A DNA stretch of 64,000 bases, taken from the NCBI RefSeq assembly GCF_035917975.1, contig NZ_CP109130.1, positions 5,642,001-5,706,000 on the forward strand, read 5' to 3'. The notes under the pieces were generated by a model. That model was not told where the DNA came from and searched no databases. It saw only the letters and a list, made by a program, of their open reading frames with translations. Shown piece after piece: positions 46,284 through 55,502 of this stretch; position 1 is the stretch's first letter, and every line of letters begins with the position of its first letter. Source of the DNA: Streptosporangium sp. NBC_01756. Its GTDB lineage: Bacteria; Actinomycetota; Actinomycetes; Streptosporangiales; Streptosporangiaceae. The position numbers were made by a program, and so were the translations under genes.

Positions 46284-47000
46284 ATTAACCGTCTCGTTCT
46301 CTGGAACGTCGACCTCACGCTGGTTGACGTGTCCATCGTCACCCGTGACGCCTATGCGGAGGCCTTCCGTCAGGTCACCGGGCGCCCGCTGGTCAAGCTG
46401 ACCCAGCACAACGGCCGCCCGGACTCGGAGATCGTCTTCGAGACGCTCGCCATCAACGGGATCGTCGCCGAGGACGCCCACCTGCCGAAGTTCCTGGACG
46501 CGCTCGCCGAGGCCTTCGGAGCCCGGCGCAAGCGCCTGGCCAAGGACGGCCGGATGATGTCCGGAGCGGCGGACGCGCTGAAGGCCGTCGCGAAGCTCGA
46601 CGGCACGGTCCAGTCGGTGCTCACCGGCACGATCAAGAGCAACGCCGTGCACAAGCTGAAGGCCTTCGGCCTGGACCGGCAGGTGGACTTCGAGGTCGGC
46701 GGCTACGGCGAGGAGGTCTACCCCAAGGCCACCCTGCTCCAGGTCGCGCAGGGCAGGGCCCGGCAGAAATACGGCGGGGTCTTCGACGGCGGCAACACCG
46801 TGATGATCGGCGACTCGGCCAGAGACGTCCAGGCCGCCAGAATCGCCGGAGCCGCGATGATCGCCGTCGCCACCGGCCGGTCCCTCCCCGCCGAGCTCCA
46901 CGAGGCGGGAGCCGACGTGGTCCTGCCCGACCTGTCCAACCCGTCGGAGGTCGTCGCCGCCGTGGCCGGGCTCACCTCGCCCGCCCGCCGGGCCGGCTAG
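46284..47000 (+). CDS. HAD-family protein with probable AUU start and Asn in place of the nucleophile
   Basis: A 238-residue HAD-family protein: after the start, NRLVLWNVDLTLVD matches motif I but Asn8 replaces the nucleophilic Asp, while Asp10 is kept; motif II region SVLTGTIKSNAV, and motif IV VMIGDSARDVQAA are present. No ATG, GTG or TTG precedes motif I; the next GTG, 46329, would remove it. ATT at 46284 lies 6 nt after GGGAGG (46272-46277), so AUU initiation is the best reading. CTG 46251 is an alternative. Catalysis by the standard aspartyl-phosphate route looks impaired; a binding role is possible. Confidence 0.78.
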   Translation: MNRLVLWNVDLTLVDVSIVTRDAYAEAFRQVTGRPLVKLTQHNGRPDSEIVFETLAINGIVAEDAHLPKFLDALAEAFGARRKRLAKDGRMMSGAADALKAVAKLDGTVQSVLTGTIKSNAVHKLKAFGLDRQVDFEVGGYGEEVYPKATLLQVAQGRARQKYGGVFDGGNTVMIGDSARDVQAARIAGAAMIAVATGRSLPAELHEAGADVVLPDLSNPSEVVAAVAGLTSPARRAG

Positions 47001-47021
47001 ACCTCCGGCGAGGCCGTACGG

Positions 47022-48449
47022 TCACCCCGTACGGCGGGCGGCGATCTCCCGGACCACCGAGGCCAGGAGGTCGATGTCGGCCTCGGTGGTCCGCCAGTTG
47101 AGGATGGCCGGTCGCAGGGCGGTCATGCCCCGGTAGGTGGTGGTCCCGGCGTACACCCGGCCGTCGGCGAGCAGCTCCTCGCCGATCCGCCTGTTCAGCT
47201 CGTTCAGCTCCTCCTCGGGGACGCCCGGCGGGCGGTAGCGGAAGCAGACCACGCAGAGCCGGACCGGTGCGAGCAGCTCCAGGTCGGGAGCCTCCTCGAC
47301 GATCCGGCCCAGCCGCAGGGCCAGATCGTGGTGGCGCTCGACCATCTCCCGGTGACCCTGCCTGCCGTACGCCCGCAGGGTCGCCCAGACGGGCAGCGCC
47401 CGTGCCCGCCGGGAGGACTCCGGGCCGAGGCAGTTGTAGTTGACGTGCGGGTCGTCTTCGGCGGGGAGGTACGCCGCGCCCCACGGGCCGAAGGTCCGGC
47501 CCATGGTCTCCTGATCGCGGACGAAGGCGAACCCGCTCTCGTAGGGGACGTTGAGCCACTTGTGTCCGTCCGAGGTCACCGAGTGCGCCCGTTCCACCCC
47601 CCTGACCAGGTGGGATAGGCGGGGTGAGGCCGCCGCGAACAGTCCGAAGGCCCCGTCCACGTGCAGCCAGGCACCGTGCCGTTCGGCCAGGTCCGCCAGG
47701 TCGTCGATGGGGTCGAAGTCACCGGTGTTCACCTCGCCCGCGTTGCCGACGAGCACCGCCGGGCCGTCGATCCGTTCGAGCTCCCGGTCCATGGCGTCCA
47801 GATCGACCCGTCCCGCCTCGTCCCGGGCGAAGATCCGGGCGCCGTCCCGGCCGCAGCCGAGCATCAGCAGCGCCTTGCGGCTGCTCGGGTGGAGGTAACC
47901 TCCGGCCAGCACGGGCATCCGTGGCAGTCCGGCCAACCCGTCGGCCGCCACGTCGGCGCCGTGACGCTCGCCCCACCACTGCCGGGCGCATGCCAGCCCG
48001 GTGAGGTTGGCGAAGGTGGCGCTCGGCGTCAGCACGCCACCGTAGGACTGGGGCAGCCCGAACAGGTCTTTCAGCCACCGCAGCACGACGGTCTCCGCCC
48101 GGGTGGCGAACGGCGACGTCAGCCAGAGCCCACCGGCCTGGTCCAGCAGCGAGGTCACCCAGTCGCCCGCCTGGGCCGCCGGGGTCGAGCCGCCGACGAT
48201 GAAATGGAAGAAACGCGGCCCCGAGGAGTGCGTCGCCGCCTCGGTGCCGACGTGCAGCAGCCGTTCGACGCTGTCCAGGGTGCCTTCGCCGTGTTCGGGC
48301 AGCGGGCCGTCGAGCAGGTCGAGCAGGCCGTCGGCACCGTGGTCGTGGACCAGGCGGCCACCGAGCGAGTCGAGGTAGGGTCCGGCGGCCTTGGCGACCA
48401 TGTCCAGTGCTGCGGTGACCTGGTCGCGCTCGTTCAAAGGATCACTCAT
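47022..48449 (-). CDS. PLP-dependent decarboxylase (group II family)
   Basis: A 475-residue aspartate-aminotransferase-fold enzyme of the aromatic/acidic amino-acid decarboxylase group. The PLP-binding Lys297 lies in VTSDGHKWLNVPYESGFAFV; LHVDGAFGLFA and GGVLTPSATFANLTGLACAR are the other cofactor-site segments. The substrate (for example an aromatic amino acid, glutamate or diaminobutyrate) cannot be told. Start ATG 48449. It is convergent with the HAD genes and not obviously part of an operon. Confidence 0.87.
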   Translation of the reverse strand: MSDPLNERDQVTAALDMVAKAAGPYLDSLGGRLVHDHGADGLLDLLDGPLPEHGEGTLDSVERLLHVGTEAATHSSGPRFFHFIVGGSTPAAQAGDWVTSLLDQAGGLWLTSPFATRAETVVLRWLKDLFGLPQSYGGVLTPSATFANLTGLACARQWWGERHGADVAADGLAGLPRMPVLAGGYLHPSSRKALLMLGCGRDGARIFARDEAGRVDLDAMDRELERIDGPAVLVGNAGEVNTGDFDPIDDLADLAERHGAWLHVDGAFGLFAAASPRLSHLVRGVERAHSVTSDGHKWLNVPYESGFAFVRDQETMGRTFGPWGAAYLPAEDDPHVNYNCLGPESSRRARALPVWATLRAYGRQGHREMVERHHDLALRLGRIVEEAPDLELLAPVRLCVVCFRYRPPGVPEEELNELNRRIGEELLADGRVYAGTTTYRGMTALRPAILNWRTTEADIDLLASVVREIAARRTG

Positions 48450-48588
48450 CCCTCAGCAGAACACATCCGGCCGCCTTCCCGCCAGCCCCCTTTTCGATCT
48501 TCGATGTGCCGGTGCCCCAGACGGACTTCGCCGCCGGCACTCATCAGAAACCGGGCAGGTCACCCGGCCGAGGTCGCGCGACGGGCCG

Positions 48589-50115
48589 TCAGGGTGCCGC
48601 CGTGAGCCCGGCGAGGAACCGGCTCGCGACGGGCGCGGCCACCGCGGCGCCCGCGCCGCCGCCCTCCACGATCACCGAGAACGCCAGGTCACCCCGGTAG
48701 CCGATGAACCAGGAATGCGACGGGGGCTCCTTGCCGGAACCGAACTCGGCGGTTCCGGTCTTGCCCGCCGTACCCCGGGGGAAGGAGACCGTGCTCGCCG
48801 TGCCCTCCACCACCACGGCGGGCATCAGCGTACGCAGTGCCCGCACCACCGCGGGCTCCAACTTTCTCGACTGCGCCGGGGGAAGCAGGTCCGCGTCCAC
48901 CAGCCGGGGCGGACGCCAGGAGCCGTCGGCGATCGCCGCGGCGACAGTGGCCATGTTCAGCGGGCTCGTCAGGACCCGGCCCTGCCCGATCGAGGCCGAC
49001 GCCAGGTCGGTGTCGTCCTTCGGGTCGGGGAACTGCGCCCGTACGGCGGGCACCCCGGGGTCCACCGGCCCCCCGAACCCGAAGCTCGCCGCCACCGAGG
49101 CCAGCCGCCTCCCGCCGAGCCGGTCCACACTCAGCTTCCCGAACGTGGTGTTGCACGAGTGCGCGAACGCCTCGCGCAGCGCGATCGTGCCGAACTCCTC
49201 GAACCCGGCGTTGTGGAACGGGAAGCCCCCGATGTTCTGCTCGGCGGGACAGGGCACCGACTCGCCCGCGGTCATGCCGTCGGCGATCAGGGCCGAGGCC
49301 GTGACCACCTTGAAGGTCGAGCCCGGAGGGTAGTGGCCGAGCAGCGCCCGGTTGAACCCGCCGGGTTTGTTGGCCACGGCCAGGATCTCGCCGGTCGAGG
49401 GCCGGAGCGCGACCAGGGAGGCGGGCTTGTCCACCTTCTCCAGTGCCGTGGCGGCGGCCCGGTGGACGCGGAGGTCGATGGTGGTCCGCAGTTCCGTGCC
49501 CGCCTTCGCCTTGGCGGTGGCGAGCGTGGCGACCTGCTCGCTCCCCCGGACCAGGTCCACCCGTGCCGAGGAGGTGCCGGTGAGGCGGGAGGCGTACTTC
49601 TCCTTGAGCCCCTCGACGAGCTGCTGCACCGAACCCGGCGTGGTGGCGGTGTCGATGCGGGTCCCTTCGGCGTCCAGGATCGGCGCCTGCTCGGCCTTGA
49701 CCAGCACCGTCTTGAAGCGCAGGCCGGGCTTGAGCCGCGGGTGGACCGCCGCGGGGCTCCACTTCACCTGCCAGGCCCGCTCGTGCTCGACCAGGGCCAG
49801 CGAACCGTCGTAGGTCCAGTCCACCGGTCCGTCCAGCGTCGCGCGGAAGGAGACCTCGGCGTCGGTGCTCCCGGTGATCTCGAAGCTGGCCCCCGACAGC
49901 TTCAGATCGGACCGGAACCGCTGGTACCAGCGGTCGAAGTCGCCCGGTGGCTCGACCGTGAGCGCCCGCATCGCCGGGTAGTCCTGCCTGGTCCAGGCGG
50001 CCAGGAACTCCTGAGCCGTCTCCTCGGCCGACCCCTGGGTGCGCAGCGCCCATGCTCCCGCGCCGATCGCGGCGATCGGCACCAGCGCCGCCGCCACCAG
50101 GTGTTTCAGCTTCAT
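48589..50115 (-). CDS. Penicillin-binding protein (MecA_N plus transpeptidase)
   Basis: A 508-residue class B PBP. A single N-terminal membrane anchor (residues 5-24) is followed by an NTF2-like MecA_N domain (about 27-135), a dimerisation region and the transpeptidase domain with S266TFK in PPGSTFKVV, S320CN in HSCNTTFG and K452TG in AGKTGTAEFG. It crosslinks peptidoglycan outside the membrane. MecA_N-type PBPs include low-affinity, beta-lactam-tolerant enzymes. It is divergent from a LysR regulator that is followed by a class A beta-lactamase-like gene, which suggests a cell-wall antibiotic response locus. Confidence 0.92.
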   Translation of the reverse strand: MKLKHLVAAALVPIAAIGAGAWALRTQGSAEETAQEFLAAWTRQDYPAMRALTVEPPGDFDRWYQRFRSDLKLSGASFEITGSTDAEVSFRATLDGPVDWTYDGSLALVEHERAWQVKWSPAAVHPRLKPGLRFKTVLVKAEQAPILDAEGTRIDTATTPGSVQQLVEGLKEKYASRLTGTSSARVDLVRGSEQVATLATAKAKAGTELRTTIDLRVHRAAATALEKVDKPASLVALRPSTGEILAVANKPGGFNRALLGHYPPGSTFKVVTASALIADGMTAGESVPCPAEQNIGGFPFHNAGFEEFGTIALREAFAHSCNTTFGKLSVDRLGGRRLASVAASFGFGGPVDPGVPAVRAQFPDPKDDTDLASASIGQGRVLTSPLNMATVAAAIADGSWRPPRLVDADLLPPAQSRKLEPAVVRALRTLMPAVVVEGTASTVSFPRGTAGKTGTAEFGSGKEPPSHSWFIGYRGDLAFSVIVEGGGAGAAVAAPVASRFLAGLTAAP

Positions 50116-50165
50116 CGAATCATCCCCCTCGATCCTTGCGGACTGAGGAGACCAGAGAGATACTC

Positions 50166-50206
50166 CCTATGTCCAATATTGATATAGGTGTCTCATTCAT
50201 AATGAA
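50166..50206. promoter_or_regulatory. Divergent PBP/LysR control region
   Basis: CCTAT/ATAGG arms 13 bp apart (50166-50188, T-n11-A-like spacing) and the palindrome TTCATAATGAA (50196-50206) lie in an AT-rich patch 20-60 bp before the lysR start and 50-90 bp before the PBP start. This is the expected form of a LysR-type regulator site. Confidence 0.65.
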
Positions 50207-50225
50207 ACGGATATAGTCCCTGCTC

Positions 50226-51146
50226 ATGGACATCGTGCGGCACCTGCGCTACTTCACGGTCGTCGCCGAAGAACTGCACTTCGGCAATGCGGCGATCCGG
50301 CTCGGCATGGCCCAGCCGCCGCTCAGCCAGCGCATCCGGCGGCTGGAGGAGGAGCTCGGCGTGCGGCTGTTCGACCGCTCCAGCAGACAGGTCCGGCTGA
50401 CCGAGTCGGGGCGGGCGCTGCTGGCCGAGGCCCGTGAGATCGTCACGCGGGTGGACCGCCTCCGCGACCTGGCCGGACAGGGGGAGAGTGCGGTGCTGCG
50501 CGTCGGGGTGACCCCCGACCTGGGATCCTCGGTGATCGCGGCGCTGATCGCCGGATTCCGCGAGCAACTGCCCGAAGTACGGCCCGCACCCGTCGAGATG
50601 TGGAGCGCCGACCAGGTCATCGCCCTCACCGACGGCACTCTGGACGTGGGCCTGCTCCGCCATCCGGTGACCGCCCCCGGGCTGAGCTTCGGTCCGGTGC
50701 TCGTCCAGCGCCCCGGTGTGGTGCTGGCCGAATCCGACCCGCTCGCGGCCCTGTCGTCGGTGCACCTGGCCGACCTGGCGGGCAGGCAGCTCGTGCTCTT
50801 CCCGCGGGAGCCGGGCCTGCACGAGGAGACGCTCACGGAGTGCCGCCACCACGGGTTCGTCCCGGAGCAGGTGCACGAGGCGCAGACCCTCGGACTGGTC
50901 CTGGCCGGTACGGCCGTCGCGTTCGGGCCCCGGGTGGAGCTGCCCGGCCTGCGGTGGAGACCGCTGCTGGGCGGTCCGCTGGCATGGCGGATCTCCACGG
51001 CCTGGCGGGGGCAGGCCGGAGACGCTGCCGTAGCCTTCGGGGCGGTGGCGGTACGAGTGCTGAAGGAGAGAGCCGGGATGACGGACGACGGCACGGCACC
51101 GACGCGGCGGGTGCGCGCCAGGCCCGCCTCTGGATTTCTGTCATGA
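50226..51146 (+). CDS. LysR-family regulator
   Basis: A 306-residue LysR regulator: N-terminal HTH (FTVVAEELHFGNAAIRLGMAQPPLSQRIRRLEEELG) and a periplasmic-binding-protein-like effector domain (VLRVGVTPDLGSSVI). ATG 50226. It is divergent from the PBP gene and overlaps the next gene by 4 bp (ATGA), so it is co-transcribed with the beta-lactamase-like hydrolase. By analogy with AmpR-type regulators it may sense muropeptides or beta-lactam damage; that is inference. Confidence 0.92.
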   Translation: MDIVRHLRYFTVVAEELHFGNAAIRLGMAQPPLSQRIRRLEEELGVRLFDRSSRQVRLTESGRALLAEAREIVTRVDRLRDLAGQGESAVLRVGVTPDLGSSVIAALIAGFREQLPEVRPAPVEMWSADQVIALTDGTLDVGLLRHPVTAPGLSFGPVLVQRPGVVLAESDPLAALSSVHLADLAGRQLVLFPREPGLHEETLTECRHHGFVPEQVHEAQTLGLVLAGTAVAFGPRVELPGLRWRPLLGGPLAWRISTAWRGQAGDAAVAFGAVAVRVLKERAGMTDDGTAPTRRVRARPASGFLS

Positions 51147-51994
51147 GCGACCTGGGCGGGCTGTTCCGCGCGGCGGGGGTGACCGGGTTCCTGCACGCGG
51201 TGGACCTGGACACCGGAGCCGAGGTCGGCCACGGCGCCGACGAGCCCGTGGTCCTGGCCTCGGTCTTCAAGGTGGCGCTGCTGGTGGAGTTCTTCCGGCA
51301 GGTGGACGAGAGCCGGCTGGACGAGGCTGAGCGGATCACGGTCACCGCGGACCGCCGCACCCCCGGAGCCACCGGGGTTTCCGTGATGGCCGACGACGTG
51401 ACGATGTCCCTGCGCGACCTGGCCTACCTGATGATCGCGGTGAGCGACAACACCGCCGCCGACGCGCTGATCGGCAGGGTCGGCCTGCCGGCGGTCAACA
51501 CCATGCTCGCCGCCGTGGGCCTGGACGGGACGTGGATCGAGCACGACTGCCACAGCCTGTTCGCCAGCATCGTCGAGGACACCGGACAGCAGGAGATGCC
51601 CACCGACCCCGCCGTGGTGGCCCGGCTGCGGGCGCTCGACCCGGCGCGCACCAGCCGGAGCACCCCTCGCGACATGACCCGGCTGCTCGGCATGATCTGG
51701 CGCGACGAGGCGGCCTCGGCCGAGTCGTGCGCCTCGATGCGCAGGCTGCTCGGCCTGCAGGTCTGGCCGCACCGGCTCTCCGCCGGATTCCCCTACGACG
51801 ACGTCGCGGTCAGCGGCAAGACCGGCACGCTGCCCACGCTCCGCAACGAGATCGGTGTGGTGGAGTATCCCGACGGCGGGCGCTACGCCGTCGCCGTCTT
51901 CACCCGGTCGTACGGCACGGCGCAGAACCAGCCCCGTGCCGACGCGGTGATCGGCACCGCGGCACGGGCCGCCGTGGAAGGGATACGTGGCTGA
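51143..51994 (+). CDS. Class A beta-lactamase-like serine hydrolase, no signal peptide
   Basis: A 283-residue protein with class A beta-lactamase landmarks: S40VFK43, S101DN103 in AVSDNTAADALIG, and K226TG in VSGKTGTLPT. The omega-loop ExxLN motif with the deacylating Glu166 is not evident, and there is no export signal, so it may be a PBP-like or amidohydrolase-like enzyme instead of an active beta-lactamase. It overlaps lysR by 4 bp. ATG 51143 is the only sensible start. Confidence 0.85.
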   Translation: MSDLGGLFRAAGVTGFLHAVDLDTGAEVGHGADEPVVLASVFKVALLVEFFRQVDESRLDEAERITVTADRRTPGATGVSVMADDVTMSLRDLAYLMIAVSDNTAADALIGRVGLPAVNTMLAAVGLDGTWIEHDCHSLFASIVEDTGQQEMPTDPAVVARLRALDPARTSRSTPRDMTRLLGMIWRDEAASAESCASMRRLLGLQVWPHRLSAGFPYDDVAVSGKTGTLPTLRNEIGVVEYPDGGRYAVAVFTRSYGTAQNQPRADAVIGTAARAAVEGIRG

Positions 51995-52067
51995 TCCACG
52001 TCGGGCCGGCCCAAGGTTGTGAACGGCCGGGGGTGACATTCCGGTGGGCCGCCGAGAAGATGGGGCC

Positions 52068-54005
52068 ATGGTTGAGGAAGGTGCGCTGCTCTGGGAACCC
52101 ACCCCGGAGGTCGTGAGGAATGCCAAGATCACCCGCTACATGGCATGGCTCGGCCGGTCCGGTGACTACACGTCCCTGTGGCAGTGGTCGGTGGACGCCC
52201 CGGCCGAGTTCTGGTCGTCGATCTGGGACTATTTCGACGTCGTGGGTGAGCGTGGTGACGGGCCCGTCATATCTGGGACGATGCCGGGGGCCGAATGGTT
52301 CACCGGATCGACGCTGAACTACGCGGCGAACGCGCTGCGTCTGGCCGCCTCCGACCCCGACCGGCCTGCGGTGGTCTTCCGCGACGAGACGGGCGGGCGG
52401 CGGACGCTCACCCTGGGCGAGCTGGCCGAGGAGGTCGCCCGGGTCCGCACCGGCCTGGCCGGGCTGGGCGTCGGGCGGGGGGACCGGGTCGCCGCGTATG
52501 CGCCGAACGTGCCCGAAACGCTGATCGCCTTCCTCGCCACCGCCTCCCTGGGCGCCATCTGGTCCTCCTGCTCACCGGACTTCGGCGCGCCCAGCGTGAT
52601 CGACCGCTTCACCCAGATCGAGCCGAAGGTGCTCATCGCGGTGGACGGCTACGCCTACAACGGCAAGTGGTTCGACCGTGCCGAGGTGGTCAGGGACATC
52701 GCCGCCAAGCTGCCGACCCTGGTCGCGCGGGTGCGGATGGCGCCGGGCGCGGAGCCGGAGGCGCCGCCCGGGGCCGCCGTCCGCACCCTGGGCTGGGCGG
52801 ACCTGCGCGGCTCCGCCGGGCCGATGGCCTTCGAACCGGTGCCCTTCGGCCACCCGCTCTGGATCGTCTACTCCTCCGGCACCACCGGGCTGCCCAAGCC
52901 GATCGTGCACGGTCACGGCGGCGTGGTGCTGGAGCACCTCAAGGCGCTCTCCTTCCACCAGGACCTGGGCGCGGAGGACGTGTTCTTCTGGTACACCACG
53001 ACCGGCTGGATGATGTGGAACTACCTCATCGGCGGCCTGCTGGTCGGCGCGACGGTGCTCCTCTACGACGGCTCGGCCACCCATCCGGGGACCGACACGC
53101 TGTGGCGGCTGGCAGCCGAGGAGAAGGTCACCTATTTCGGCACCGGCGCACCGTACCTCATCGCCTCCATGAAGGCGGGCCTGCGGCCCGGCGGGCTCAC
53201 GGCGCTGCGCGGTCTCGGCTCCACCGGCTCACCGCTGCCCCCCGAGGGGTTCGCCTGGGTGCACGACGCGCTGCCGGAGGTCCAGCTCGGCTCGTTCTCC
53301 GGTGGCACCGACGTCTGCACCGGCTTCGTCGGCGCGGTCCCGCTGCTCCCGGTCCGGGCGGGCGTCATCCCGTGCCGCTGCCTGGGGGCCATGGTCGAGT
53401 CCTTCGACCCGTCGGGCGCGCCGGTGATCGGAGAGGTCGGCGAGCTGGTGGTGACCGCCCCGATGCCGTCGATGCCGGTCATGTTCTGGAACGACGCCGA
53501 CGGGTCGAGATACCGGGAGAGCTACTTCGCCGACTACCCGGGCGTCTGGCGGCACGGCGACTGGATCAAGATCCTTCCCGACGGCGGCTCCGTGATCTAC
53601 GGCCGCTCCGACTCCACGCTCAACCGGGGCGGCGTCCGGATGGGGACCAGCGAGTTCTACCGCGTGGTGGAGCGCTTCGACGAGATCGCCGACAGCCTGG
53701 TCATCGACACCGGCCAGCTCGGTCAGGACGGGCGCCTGCTGCTCTACGTCACCCTGGCCGAGGGCGCCGCCCTGTCGGATGAGCTGGTCATGAGCCTGCG
53801 GCGCGCCCTGCGGGAGGGGCTGTCCCCCCGGCACGTGCCGAACGAGATCATCGTGGTCCCCGGGATCCCGCGCACCCTCAGCGGCAAGAAGCTGGAGGTC
53901 CCGGTCCGCAAGATCCTCCTCGGTGTCCCGCCGGAGAAGGCCGCCAACCTCGACGCCATGGCCAACCCCGAGGTGCTGGCCCACTTCACCCCGACGGAGC
54001 AGTGA
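52068..54005 (+). CDS. Acetoacetate-CoA ligase
   Basis: A 645-residue acyl-CoA synthetase of the acetoacetyl-CoA synthetase type. AMP-binding motif YSSGTTGLPKPIVHGHGG near residue 270, WYTTTGWMMWN, the A5 RSDSTLNRGGVRMGTSEFYRVVE region and the catalytic Lys in RTLSGKKLEVPVRK near 613 are present. It activates acetoacetate to acetoacetyl-CoA with ATP. ATG 52068 follows GAGAAGATGGGG. The N-terminal WxPxxEVVRNAKITRYM region is typical of this enzyme. Confidence 0.93.
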   Translation: MVEEGALLWEPTPEVVRNAKITRYMAWLGRSGDYTSLWQWSVDAPAEFWSSIWDYFDVVGERGDGPVISGTMPGAEWFTGSTLNYAANALRLAASDPDRPAVVFRDETGGRRTLTLGELAEEVARVRTGLAGLGVGRGDRVAAYAPNVPETLIAFLATASLGAIWSSCSPDFGAPSVIDRFTQIEPKVLIAVDGYAYNGKWFDRAEVVRDIAAKLPTLVARVRMAPGAEPEAPPGAAVRTLGWADLRGSAGPMAFEPVPFGHPLWIVYSSGTTGLPKPIVHGHGGVVLEHLKALSFHQDLGAEDVFFWYTTTGWMMWNYLIGGLLVGATVLLYDGSATHPGTDTLWRLAAEEKVTYFGTGAPYLIASMKAGLRPGGLTALRGLGSTGSPLPPEGFAWVHDALPEVQLGSFSGGTDVCTGFVGAVPLLPVRAGVIPCRCLGAMVESFDPSGAPVIGEVGELVVTAPMPSMPVMFWNDADGSRYRESYFADYPGVWRHGDWIKILPDGGSVIYGRSDSTLNRGGVRMGTSEFYRVVERFDEIADSLVIDTGQLGQDGRLLLYVTLAEGAALSDELVMSLRRALREGLSPRHVPNEIIVVPGIPRTLSGKKLEVPVRKILLGVPPEKAANLDAMANPEVLAHFTPTEQ

Positions 54006-54038
54006 GCCCGGCGGGACCGCCACGGGTTTCCCAAGGCC

Positions 54039-55502
54039 TCAGATGCCCTGCGGGAGGCGGAAGAGGCGGCCGGGGTCGTGGACGGCCTTGATCCGGGCGA
54101 GCCGTGCGGCGTTCGCCCCGTAGTAGGCCGTGCGCCAGCCGGCGAGTTCGGGGTCGATGTAGTTGACGTAGGCGTGGTCGCCGAAGTGGGGGCGCATCCG
54201 GGTGTGCGCGGCCCTGGCCCAGCTCGCCGCCCCCGCACGGTGGGCGTAGTACTGCACGCTGTAGAGGGCGGCCCGGTGCGGGAAGGCGGTGGCCTCGGGG
54301 CGGACCCTGCCGACGGCGCCGCCGAGGGCGTCCAGCAGCACCGTGTGGTTGCCCGGCCGGGCAACCACGGCGACCAGCGCCCTGGCGCCGGCCTCCGACA
54401 GCGGCCGGTAGGCCAGGTGCGACTTGGCCGCGAAGGTGTCGCGCGGCAGCCTGCCGTCACGGGTCTGGCCGGGCAGGGAACCGCCCTGATGGCACTGGGA
54501 GACCGACCGCGTGGCGCACCCTGCCATGATCATCATGGCCTGGCGGTAGGACGTCTGCCGGACGGAGCCGGAGGAGACCGCGCCGATCCGGTCGGCCAGC
54601 CGGTCCAGCAGCCGCTCACAGCTCGCCTTGTCCCCCAGGTGGAGACCGGCGATCTGCACGTCCGTCCCGCCGTCGCGGCTCAGGTGCATGGTGGACCACA
54701 GCTCGTCGGGCACGGAGGGCGCCCACGCCTGCCACGCCCGGAGCGCCGTGGCGGCCTTCGCCCACGGCCAGTGCAGGAAGAACACCGTGACCTCGCGCGT
54801 GGGGTGGGTCCGGAAACCGAAGGAGACCGCCACGCCGAGGTTGCCGCCGCCCCCGCCACGTGAGGCCCAGTAGAGGTCGGGGTTGTGGTCGGCGTCGCAG
54901 GTCAGCAGTCGGCCGTCCGCCGTGACGATCCGGACGGACTCCATCACGTCGCAGGTCAGGCCGTACTTCCTGGACACCACGCCGATCCCGCCGCCCAGCG
55001 CCAGCCCGCTCACTCCCACCGTGGGGCAGCTCCCCGCCGGGATGCTGACCCCCTTCGCTCCCAGCCTGTCGTAGACGTCGACGAGTTTGGCGCCGGCCCC
55101 GACGGTCGCCCGGCCGGACGCATGGCTGATCTCGTTCAGCCGGGAGACGTCGAGGACCAGGCCGGTCCCGGTGGACCAGCCGGCATAGGAGTGCCCACCC
55201 GACCGTACGGCCAGCGGCACGTTCATCCGGCGGGCGAAGCCGACGCACTCGACCACGTCGGAGGGGGTGGCGCAGTAGGCCACGCCCGCGGGCCGTACCG
55301 TGTCGAAGGCGGGGTTGAACAGGCGGCGGGCCGCGTCGTAGGTGGCGTCGCCGGGGCGGATGAGCCGGCCGTCCAGTCCGCCCGCGAGGGCGTTCCAGTC
55401 CGACCGGGAGGGGACGGCCGTCGCGGGCAGCCCGGCTCCCAGGGACAGGGCGGCCATGCCGCCGATCTGAAGGAACGTCCGTCTGTCCGGCGCAGGCCGC
55501 AT
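54039..55502 (-). CDS. Tat-exported FAD-dependent oxidase (berberine-bridge type)
   Basis: A 487-residue oxidoreductase with a twin-arginine signal (DRRTFLQIGG then a hydrophobic stretch to ATA near residue 29), so it is exported folded. The FAD domain has the bicovalent-type pair His104 in RSGGHSY and Cys159 in GSCPTVGVSG, and the C-terminal berberine-bridge (BBE) segment YVNYIDPEL near 450. Such enzymes oxidise sugars or alcohol-type secondary metabolites with O2. ATG 55502 has GGGAGACG 5 nt upstream; an ORF extending to 55568 is rejected. Confidence 0.9.
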   Translation of the reverse strand: MRPAPDRRTFLQIGGMAALSLGAGLPATAVPSRSDWNALAGGLDGRLIRPGDATYDAARRLFNPAFDTVRPAGVAYCATPSDVVECVGFARRMNVPLAVRSGGHSYAGWSTGTGLVLDVSRLNEISHASGRATVGAGAKLVDVYDRLGAKGVSIPAGSCPTVGVSGLALGGGIGVVSRKYGLTCDVMESVRIVTADGRLLTCDADHNPDLYWASRGGGGGNLGVAVSFGFRTHPTREVTVFFLHWPWAKAATALRAWQAWAPSVPDELWSTMHLSRDGGTDVQIAGLHLGDKASCERLLDRLADRIGAVSSGSVRQTSYRQAMMIMAGCATRSVSQCHQGGSLPGQTRDGRLPRDTFAAKSHLAYRPLSEAGARALVAVVARPGNHTVLLDALGGAVGRVRPEATAFPHRAALYSVQYYAHRAGAASWARAAHTRMRPHFGDHAYVNYIDPELAGWRTAYYGANAARLARIKAVHDPGRLFRLPQGI

